Source of the DNA: Morella rubra
Taxonomy: Eukaryota > Streptophyta > Magnoliopsida > Fagales > Myricaceae
Assembly: GCA_003952965.2 (NCBI GenBank)
Contig: CM025856.1
Location: forward strand, 2,745,127 to 2,809,126
Direction: 5' to 3'
Length of the DNA: 64,000 nt
How positions within the stretch are numbered: position 1 is the first letter of the stretch; each line of letters opens with the position of its first letter. The notes beneath the pieces were generated by a model that was given only the letters and a program-made list of their open reading frames with translations, was not told the origin of the DNA and ran no database searches. Positions 35,435 to 44,977 of this stretch are shown here, in pieces. Position numbers and translations under genes: made by a program.

Positions 35435-37123
35435 GCTAAACCTTATCTGTAAGAGATTCTGGCAGGCTTGTCGACGCTGTCAGTTCTTTGAGCATATACG
35501 ATTGCACTGCTACGTGTTCACACTGCGCACCGTTCAAACCATGGAAAGTGGCGAGAAGTCTTGAGTCCAGCCAGACGCCAGTCTCCATCTGGCATCTGAG
35601 TCGCTTCGTCCTTCCTAGTCCTGATCCGAAAGTGTGAACATTGAAATTACATGAAGGGGGAGATGCGAACAGGCTACCACTAACAGTGGGTCAAAGAAGA
35701 TCGGTTGACGACAGCCACATATTGTTTAGTTAAATGGGTCTTTATCTAATCCTTTGCTCTGGTTCCAGCGAGTTCCAACTGTATATTAATAGTAATAAAA
35801 AATATATTTGTTTTATTAATGACGACTGAGGACTGTTGTCATGCTTTACTCGCGAGAACGACGGCTACACGCTTCTTCCGTTGGATTCTCACCAAGCCAC
35901 GTGATCTATTCTTCACCACATGGAGCATACATACAAGATACAACCTCGAAGGCGGTGGTCACCTACCGTTTGTGACAGTGTCAATAAATTCTTGAACAGC
36001 TAAGTACGTATCCTTAATTGCTAAGTACTTCCGTTTGGAAGAGCCATACCGAGACGCAGACTAGAGCCCTAGAGGGGACGGCGACTCGATCACAGTCTCA
36101 CAGATGCGATGGACTAATTTATTATCCGCCGTGCATGAATTACACGGGTCGCAGTTGTCGAGATATAAAGGTTTATTTATTGCCATCGCGTGCGCAATGC
36201 AATGGCCCAGCCCCAGAGTAGTCCGTAGGGTAGTATGGCTTTTCAATTTTTTGATGGGCTAAGAATTAAAGACATATGCATGAATGACAGGAGGGTCAAC
36301 TATATTTTCTTAATCCTAAAGTCTGTTATAATATAATGACTCCTGAGACTTTAATTTTTGTTTTTGTTTTCTAGTATAGGGATTCAAACTTTGTGTTGTC
36401 GGGATCATTATTATTTTGCATAAGTAATTTTTGGTAAGCTAAAATGTTTGACTGATTGAATATGATATTTGTTAGTATGGATCAAAATTTCTCTAAAAAG
36501 TATTTACTTAAAATTACACACCTTTACAGTCCCTAGACAAATAGCCATCGTGAGCATTAAATAATATAAGACATGCACTATTCGAAACTTAACATAAATA
36601 ACTTAAAATAACTTGAATGATTCATCTATTATATCTATCTCTTTTCGAATTGTATCATATAATTAGTGTAAATAATATAGAGAGTCTTGATTCTTGTTAG
36701 TATTTAAAATTGAGATTTGGGCAATAAAGCCATCTTTAATTTATTTACTTAAATAAGATTTAAATTCAAAGTTTTCCTTTGCCGGTCAATGCTCTTAACC
36801 TTAAATCCATCATTCAATGTTCTTTTTTTTCTTATGAGAGGTCGGAATGGAATTAAAAACAAGGAAACTGCCTCGAAATGTAAATGTATGGCCTGCTTTT
36901 ATTAATCATAAACTGCCATCAATTGAAGCTGGATACCTGTTGATCCTCCATAAAGTTGTTAATCTAAAATATTCTTATAAATGGTCATAACTTTTGCATG
37001 TGGCATGAAACATGCTAAATAAGTAGGAATCCGGAATGCCTAACGCTAAAGGCATAATAATTATTTGCTAATTTTTTTTATAATTATTTTTATTTTTTAA
37101 TTCCAACAAAAGTAATGCAATAA
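35435..37123. other. Intergenic, nothing recognised
   Basis: A moderately GC-rich stretch (35440-36240) has short frames on both strands but no family match. The rest is AT-rich. Confidence 0.45.
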
Positions 37124-37302
37124 GGAGATGTTTGTTTGTTAAAATTTTAAAAATATTTTCGAAATTTTAAAAATATTTACTTTATTAAGATTTATTAAAA
37201 TTTATAAAAAATGTATATATCCGTAAAAGTTAAAAATTTTAAAATATATTTAATTTATTAAAAATTTTTATATTTTAAAATATTAAAAAAACAAACTATA
37301 CC
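37124..37302. repeat. AT-rich MITE with imperfect TIRs
   Basis: It starts GGAGATGTTTGTTTGTTAAAA and ends with the inverted partner AAAAAAACAAACTATACC. Its interior is like those of the 35271 and 40219 repeats. Confidence 0.65.
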
Positions 37303-37444
37303 TAAAAATCTTAAGATTACTCAGACTCAACAGTAAAGGCAACCCCACGTATTCATTCCTTTGTCCTTTGTCCCAAAACTTTTTAAAATACCTCACATGT
37401 CACTTTACCAGTTACGTTAATTTTTTCCGCAGGTCGTATTTAAA

Positions 37445-37451
37445 TATAAAA
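37445..37451 (+). promoter_or_regulatory. TATA box candidate for the A70-like gene
   Basis: TATAAAA lies 162 nt upstream of the ATG at 37607, in a plausible position for a leader of about 130 nt. Confidence 0.45.
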
Positions 37452-37606
37452 CCAAATAGAGATCGTTCTTCTGAAAATAAAAAATAGATATATAGCGGAT
37501 CCGAGAGAAGTGTCACCCAACATTATACCATAGCCATCTTTCTAGCTGTCTCTTGGTGCTAAACCCAAGAAGCAAAAGCTGAAAGAAAAGCAGAAGCAAG
37601 CAAGCG

Positions 37607-38314
37607 ATGAGTTCCATGTGGGCTTTCATCACCGGTTTGTTCACTCCCGCTTCGCTCTTCATCATCCTCAACCTCACCATCGCCACCATTTTTATCATCA
37701 CCCGTTTCGGTTCTCACAGAAAACCACAACAGCAACTCGGCCGAGCCTCTTCCTTGCTCGAACGAGTCAAGTCATTCAACTTATCTCTCTACAAGTTCGA
37801 GCAACCCAGCGCAGACTCAGTCACCGAGTTTCTCCAAACCAGAGGAACCGCCGAGCACGTCGACCTCCACGCCAACTCGGATCATCAGCCGCCCCCACTC
37901 GCCCGAGCTCCTTCCCTTTTGGAACACCTCAAGTCCATCAACCTCTCCTCCCTCTACCGATCCGACTTGTCCACCCGGGAAACCGAAATCCCTCAACCCT
38001 CCGAACTCGAGCAAGAAACTCCGGATCCGAATGCGGCCACTGACTCGGGTGAGAGTCACGACCATCTGGTGAAGCGCAGCTACTCGGATAGGGGTGTCGG
38101 GATTCCGGCAAGGCCGGTGGAGAAGATAAAGAAGTCAGCGAGCGAGAAATCAGCGTTCGGGCAGTCCGGGGAGAAAGGGAGCGGCCGGAAGAGTAAAACG
38201 ACATCGTCAACCTGCGACGAAGAGGTGGACGCGAAGGCCGATGATTTTATCAACAGGTTCAAACAGCAATTGCGGTTGCAGCGGCTCGACTCTCTTCTGC
38301 GTAGGGGGAACTAG
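37607..38314 (+). CDS. A70-like protein with DUF4408 and DUF761
   Basis: This is a single-exon, 235-residue protein. Residues 4-33 form a hydrophobic segment (WAFITGLFTPASLFIILNLT...), matching the N-terminal DUF4408 membrane anchor. The C-terminus (about 208-232, DAKADDFINRFKQQLRLQRL) matches the DUF761 motif of 'cotton fibre expressed' proteins. This pairing is found in Arabidopsis A70, a PAMP-induced protein, and its relatives, whose biochemical role is unknown. The middle is disordered and rich in Ser, Pro and Glu. It contains two copies of a short motif: LGRASSLLERVKSFNLS (44-60) and LARAPSLLEHLKSINLS (98-114). The ATG at 37607 is the first in frame and lies close downstream of a TATA candidate. 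I infer a membrane-tethered stress- or defence-related protein. Confidence 0.85.
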   Translation: MSSMWAFITGLFTPASLFIILNLTIATIFIITRFGSHRKPQQQLGRASSLLERVKSFNLSLYKFEQPSADSVTEFLQTRGTAEHVDLHANSDHQPPPLARAPSLLEHLKSINLSSLYRSDLSTRETEIPQPSELEQETPDPNAATDSGESHDHLVKRSYSDRGVGIPARPVEKIKKSASEKSAFGQSGEKGSGRKSKTTSSTCDEEVDAKADDFINRFKQQLRLQRLDSLLRRGN

Positions 38315-40218
38315 GATTTTCATCGTCGTTGCAATCATGGCCGATTATGCCCATCAGTTATTCATTCTTCCCCTGGAAACCGCATGGGTATCTTGGTCAT
38401 TTCTTCTCCTGATGAGAAGCAAAAAAAAATCACTTGTAATCAGTAATTCCATGGTCCTGCGCGAGTATGGAGCACGGTTGCATGAATTGACCCAATGGCC
38501 CTCCTGCTTTCAGTTTCAGCTCATAATATAGTTAGGATTGCTTGGGGTTTTTTGTGTGACAATGTCTGGATTGGATCTTCTAGCTGCAGCGGGAATTTGC
38601 TTGAATCTCGTGGGTGATTCTGTCATTCTATGTTTCTGTTACGTGGGGTTAATTAAAGGGCAGCAGGTTTTGCTAGTTGGGATTGTAAGGTAATTTTGTT
38701 TGTATCGTTTTGGGGTTTGTTTAAATCCATACTTAAGTGAATTGGCCCGAACTTTCTTCTTACTTGCAGTTGGCTTTTGCTTGAATTTGTTGGGTTCTTA
38801 ATTTCTTTCACTTAAGCCTAGCAGGTTTTGCATGGAATTCTAACTTCTTTTGTGGCGGTTCCTTTTTGTTGGGCAACTTCTTTCTGCTTGCAGTGTATTA
38901 ATTTGCTCGAATTTTCAGAGGTTATTCCGTAATCAGGAGTAGCAGGTTTAAAAAAAATTTTAATTACTGTGAGGTCCTTGTGATTGTGAGTGCCTAGAAA
39001 AGCAGTAAGAAAAGGGACAAAGACTTGGAATTGATTTTCTAACAGTTTAATGTTTCTGCCCCTTTTTCTTTCGCTTTTAATAATAATCTGATTTTTCTTT
39101 AAGTTACGTGCAGTTTTAAATCCCCCCACTTCCCTGTTCGAAAAGGAAAAATAATAAAATAGGAGGGTAATGTATATCGAAGGGCACTATATTTTCGTAA
39201 TTTTTTTATTTGGGTACATCTCTCGAAATATATACCAATAGTTTTAACGAGTAATTTCTCTTAGATTAGGGTTTAGGAGGATCATTTCCATGTATTTAAA
39301 TTTCATGTCAATTTTTAATTTTAAACCTCAAACTTTCACTCAAATATAAATTAATATAGACTGTCAAGATAAATTAATATTTGTCTTATAATAAGATTTT
39401 AAAATTAAACTGTGCATAAAATAAAATTTTGTGGCAATTTATTGACGGTTCAATTTAACGACACGATGAATATTGATAAAATTTTTGATAATTTAAAATT
39501 TTAATGTTAAAAATTCATAGTTTGAGTGCTCAAAATAAGATTTGACCCGAAAGCAGAAGGTGACATTTATATGCTCGTAATTAGATTTGACCTGCCAAAA
39601 GTGATATTTATATATATTATACATATGAGTATTTCCAATATCTTCAACATTTCATATCAAGTATAACATTATGAATGAGACAAACAGTATAGGTGCAACG
39701 TTCAAATCAGAGTTTGCTAAAGAAATCATTAGGTTTTCATATATTCTGGCATGCTAGCTCCTCAAGTCCACTCATATATTTCTCTCATATTTTTATGAAT
39801 TAATATTAATTTTTTTACAGTATTTGTTGACTAAATTGGCTGAAAAGGACGAGTGGATGCCCTCTCAAAAGGAAATATCTGGGTTTGTAGCTATTTGCAT
39901 CAAAAAAAGTAGTCCATTTTTTTCCCTATTAGGAGGTCATAATTATCTCCAGCTTCAAGGGTCTTACTCGTGATGATAGATTATGATCAAATTTCAACTA
40001 TTCTCAAAACTTGTAATGCTGTGATTAGCCAAGCCTCAAATCACTTAACAGAAGAAGAAAATGGAAGACTGAAGAATTTTATTTGGTGTTAATTTCAAAA
40101 AAAGGTTAGCTACCCTCTCGGACCACTGACTTGTTACCCTTTTTTTTTTTTTTTTTTTTTGTTAGTTTTATAAAAAAATGTGTATTTGGAGTACAGATAC
40201 TACCATGAGAACTACCAT
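38315..40218. other. 3' UTR then AT-rich intergenic DNA
   Basis: The first few hundred bases are probably the 3' UTR of the A70-like gene. CAGGTTT occurs several times at 38660-38950 without clear meaning. No further gene was seen. Confidence 0.5.
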
Positions 40219-40427
40219 GGGAGCATTCGGGAGAGAAATTTGAGAGTTAGAAATTTTGAATTTTAAATTTGTGAAAAAATAAAAATATTTTATGAGATTT
40301 AATAAAAAGTAAAAAAAGAAGATTTAAATAAATATTATAATAAAAAAATAAATTAATAAAAAAATTATTTTATAATCTTTTAATAAAGATAGAAATTTTA
40401 GAATCGAAAATTTTCCGAACACAACCT
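40219..40427. repeat. AT-rich MITE-like repeat
   Basis: It starts GGGAGCATTCGGGAGAGAAATTT and ends in the inverted TTTTCCGAACACAACC. The interior matches 26470-26670. Confidence 0.65.
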
Positions 40428-40624
40428 ATAACTTTTTTGTTTTTTTCATGGCCTTGTAAATAGTAATGGACAGAAAAAGCTGTATCATTTTGTTTTTTTT
40501 TTCTAGGGTATCCCGAAGGCATGTTCTTTTATGCTGAATCTGTTGCAAAAGTTGACTAAGAAAGCGGACTTAGAAAGCTGGCAAGTGGGATCCAAAGTCG
40601 GGTGCTTATTTTTATTGCGGCAGT

Positions 40625-41364
40625 GGCGGTTATAATAGTTAAAATGGTCTATGTTATCAGTATCGTAACTCACAAAGGTAATTATTGTGCCTTAATGATG
40701 CGTTGGCCGTGTTAAATATGTGATTCTGTCAATTGCGGTGACGGTGACGGTTTTCGCCAAATCACCTACACTACCGTTAACCTCCCTAGTTGAGACTTAA
40801 GATGATTATTGATTATGTGACATACTTTTGTTGGGCTTTTGTTGGAATATTTTAGTTGGTTTATGTCACATTGTTGGACACTTTTATTGGACTTTAGTCT
40901 TTTATGTTTGAATATGATATTATGTTGGACTTTTGGACAGCTTATTATATTTGTTATGATTATTAATGATTATGATATTATGTTTGAATAGGTTATGATA
41001 TTTGTCCATTTGATATGATTATTGATTATGATATTATGTTGAAAATTTAAACAGGTTATGATATTTGAATGATTATATTTGTTGCTTATATATAGGCATC
41101 AAATGGTCTTAAAGGTCAAAAAAAATCTAAGGAAAACAGCCCAAAACGTAAAAAAAATGAAAAGCCAAAAAAAAAATTTATTTTTTTTGCCTATACGGTT
41201 TAAGCGGTTATCGTATAACCGTTACCGTTAATACCGTCACCGGTAAGGGCGGTTATTGTGCTTTAGCGGTGCGGTGGCAGTGTCAATTATGTGATTCCGT
41301 TAATTGCAGTGACGGTGACAGTTTTCGCCAAACCGTCACCTACACTACCGTTAACCACCCCTAA
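40625..41364. repeat. Pair of about 160-bp direct repeats around an AT-rich core
   Basis: The segments 40625-40790 and 41208-41364 share GCGGTTAT, TTATTGTGC, ATATGTGATTC(T/C)GT, GACGGTGAC(G/A)GTTTTCGCCAAA and CACCTACACTACCGTTAACC. The second is full of CCGTTACCGTTA-type subterminal motifs that recall hAT/Ac ends. It could be a non-autonomous hAT derivative or a small LTR-type element. No target duplication was identified. Confidence 0.5.
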
Positions 41365-41369
41365 TCCAA

Positions 41370-42161
41370 AGTAAAGCCTTGAAATAACTTTATAATATAA
41401 ATTTAAGATTGAGATTTTCTAATTTTCTGTCATGATTATATAGTGTTATTTTGAAAGATAATTATAATAAATAGAAAGGTTTCGGTTAATATAAATTCTA
41501 ATTAAGTTTATTTATTATATTTATCTCTTTTTAAATTACATTATACAATTAGGATAGAAAATTATAAAGTATATCAATATGTAAGTTTAGAATATAAAGA
41601 TTGTAATTAAGTCTAAAAAAACAAAAGAAAAACTAGTACGAAAAAAAAATTAAGAATAAATAGACGTTTCATGATCCATCTTAGGGTTTGAGATATTGTA
41701 TAAATTTATCAAAATTTTCTGCCTAGTATATTTTTATGCTTTTGATCATTGTTTAATATGCGGACCACACTGCCATTTTACGAAGACACGGATGGCTACG
41801 TGCCGGTGACTTGCTTGGATGGGACAGACATGAGCCCGGGGCATGTTAACTTGTGCGTGAATCGCGTTCATAGGCACCACAGGTCCATAAATATCCTTAA
41901 TGAATAACATTGGGAGGCAGTTGGAATGGAAGGATAATTTTTTTTTTTTTCCTGACGGATTATATATATATATATATATATATTATATATTATATATATA
42001 TTATATATATATTTTTTTTTTTCCAACGGCTATTTAGTTCAACATGTTGACTTTGGTCATATTAACTACAGAGTGTAGTAGCTGACCTTTTGGAGCTGAC
42101 CTGCACCTAAATAGTTGGATAATCATTCCGAACAAAACGAACAAGTTCTGTGGCCGCAATT
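41370..42161. other. Intergenic with a long (AT)n tract
   Basis: A dinucleotide AT/TA tract covers about 41959-42011, bordered by poly-T. No gene was seen. Confidence 0.6.
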
Positions 42162-42169
42162 CTTCTGAC

Positions 42170-42614
42170 CACTGGCGGAACCAAAAATACAATTAAAGGA
42201 GACAAATTCTTAAGAAAAAAAAAAATTGCTGCGTAATGTAAATAATATCTTAAGAGTTAATATATCAAAAAATAAAGACTAAAAATTATTGTTGTTCAAG
42301 ACAGCAATGGAACACCAACTAATTTATATATATTCTTAGTAAAACAAAACACATAAATGAAACATTTTCAGTATTTTCACAAGCATATTCACAAATGAAC
42401 ACATAAATAAAATATTTTTAATATTTTCACAAGTATTTTAGTTGATGAAACACAAGCATATTCACAAGGGGGCGGGTTGAGTTTTTAGTGGGTCAAGGGG
42501 GGCGGGCTGGTAAAAAATATTTAAAAAATTAGGTGTAAATTTTTTTTTTTTTTAAGGGGGGGAGGGAGGAACCGGAGCAGTGGCCCCTGTTCGCCCCCCT
42601 TGCCTCCGCCTGTG
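42170..42614. mobile_element. Non-autonomous hAT element (MITE), 445 bp
   Basis: The ends are CACTGGCGGAACC and, inverted, CACAGGCGGAGGC. A perfect 8-bp target duplication CTTCTGAC flanks it at 42162-42169 and 42615-42622. Eight-bp duplications and CA(G)...GGCGGA termini are hAT-superfamily hallmarks. There is no coding capacity. The inside has AT-rich repeats near its middle and a G-rich right end. Confidence 0.88.
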
Positions 42615-42622
42615 CTTCTGAC

Positions 42623-43900
42623 CTAATAAGTCGCAAATAATTTCTTAAAACATACAGAGAGAAGAATGTTAAATAAAAAATAATAATTTATTAAATAGAA
42701 TATATTAATTGCTAAATGGGGTTTTCACGCGTAATACTCAAATATATTATTTTTTGTCACATTAAGTCCAACAACTATAAATTTTAGACACTTTATATAT
42801 TTTCTTAAAATTTTCGTTTAATTTGAACGGGATATAATTTTTTAACGTGCTAAATGATAATTTTATCCTTATAATTTTTTAATAGTGACCATTTTATAAG
42901 AAAATATTTTTAATTTTAAAGATCAAAAAATAAATTTTTGACCAAAGAAAATTTTAAAAAAATGTAAAAGATTTAAAATCAGTATAATATAATAAAAACT
43001 GAGTGCAAGTATATTTATATTTCGATAAAAATATGGCCATTAAATTGTGGGAGAGTAGCAGACAAATGTGCTACTTACCACCACCAACTCCCTTCGCAAA
43101 AAAGCTTATATACTGCAGCTAAGAAATCTATACAAGCTTTTTTAAGGACATGATTTGATGGATCATAGGTTTTCAATTTTGCATGGTTTGGGCACCCTTC
43201 TGCGGATTTCTGCTATGATTGGTTATTAGGAAAATAACATGTAACTGGCCGACAAGATTAACCTTTCAACTGTGAATTCCACCGTAAAAATGAAAAGGGG
43301 CGATATTTTATAATATTTATTAATTTATCCAATGACAACAGTTTTAGTTTTGAGAAAATATATTGAAATTTTATTTTACACCTCTTAATTATGAGATTAA
43401 TGAATGTGAATTACGGAATTCGTCACATTAAGTCTTTGAATTACCAAAAATTTATCTATATGTTCTTTTAAAAAAGATTTTATTTAATAGCGCGCACTGA
43501 TAAATTTTGGAACTCTTTGAGAATTTGGACTTTCAAAATAAAATTTATTTTGCTCTTATAGTTTATGAGCTCGAAGCGATTTTTTTCCTAAAAATAAAAG
43601 AGAACACCTTGAACGTCATAAGATATTCCTCATGTTAGGGTGTCTCTATTTTTTATTTTTATTTTCCAATGATTAATTAATTTAAATTCGTACCTTTTGA
43701 CATATCTTTTAAATTTAACATGACTAAAAGCTGCAGGAAATTAATTAATTTTTTTCGAAACTGTTACGAACAAAGATAAGTGTGAAAGCCATGTCGGTGA
43801 GGTATGCCTGTAAATATGATTAAGATATTTGGTAATCTATGATGATCTATCCATGTTAGTTGGGATTAAAGTCGAGTAACACTTGTCTTTTCGGATTTAT
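42623..43900. other. AT-rich intergenic DNA
   Basis: No coding exons. The region ends at the GC-richer promoter of the CWF19L1 gene. Confidence 0.5.
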
Positions 43901-43901
43901 A

Positions 43902-43957
43902 TGGGCTGATGGTGGGCTTAGAACCGGCCCGGATGGCCCATGATTGATCTTCAGCCC
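43902..43957 (+). promoter_or_regulatory. Cluster of TGGGC(C/T)/(A/G)GCCCA elements upstream of CWF19L1
   Basis: Four copies lie within 56 bp: TGGGCT at 43902 and 43913, GGCCCA at 43935 and AGCCCA at 43952. They are 103-158 bp before the ATG. Clusters of these site II/UP1-type motifs are typical of plant housekeeping and RNA-metabolism genes that lack a TATA box. Confidence 0.6.
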
Positions 43958-44059
43958 ACATCAGCTCTGTCATCTCCAAGCATCAGGCCTGCGGCTCTCT
44001 CCCCTCTTCCTCTTTCCCTCTCTCTCACACGCGCACCTACGGTGAGACGGGATTCACCC

Positions 44060-44935
44060 ATGGCACCTCCGAGGATTCTGCTCTGTGGCGACGTTCTTGG
44101 CCGCCTCAACCAGCTCTTCAAGCGCGTCTCTCGGTCTCTCTCTCTCTCTCTGAGCATATATGAATGTAGAGTAGGAGTAGGGCCTTTTGTTTTGGCTTCC
44201 ATTGCTCACTGCACCGAGTGTACTGATTTTAGGTTAACAAATCGGCGGGCCCATTCGATGCGCTACTTTGCGTGGGCCAGTTCTTTCCGGAATCGCCGGA
44301 CCAGCTCGAAGAGCTCATGGAGTACATTGAAGGCCGGTCCCATGTCCCTCTTCCGACCTACTTCATCGGCGACTACGGCGTCGGTGCAGCTAAGGTCCTA
44401 GTAGCGGTTTCCAAGGACTCCGCTAACAGAGGGTTCAAGATGGACGGGCTCAAGGTTTGTGATAACCTCTTCTGGTTAAAAGGCAGTGGCAAGTTCACTC
44501 TCAAGGGTATGGTTACTAACTTACTGTCATTGCTCTTCTATTAGTCTGTTCTACAATATTTTATCAAAAATATTTTTTTTCGAAACATTACTTTTAACCT
44601 CTAAACTTATAACAAAATATAAAAAAGATGTCTAAATTACCAAAATCGTCGCATTTAGCCTTAAAACTATCAAAATGCATCAACTTTCGTCATGTCATGA
44701 ATCGGTTGAAATATGGAGAAAATAGGTTATGTGCTATGGACAGTTGTATTCTATAACGAAACGAAATTCGATAAATTTGGATAGTTTTGATCTAAACGCG
44801 ACGATTTTGATAGTTTGAACTTCTTTTTAACATTTTAATGTAAATTCAGAAACTAAAAGTGAAGATTTTTTTTTTCCTTTATTCAGATTTTTTTTTGCCC
44901 TTCGAGCAACTAAACTGAGTTTTCTTTACTCACAA

Positions 44936-44977
<42 letters not shown>

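Noticed and set aside
36018..36246. Frames of 61-67 codons in a GC-richer patch
   Set aside because: No family similarity and no regulatory context. They are expected by chance in such composition.
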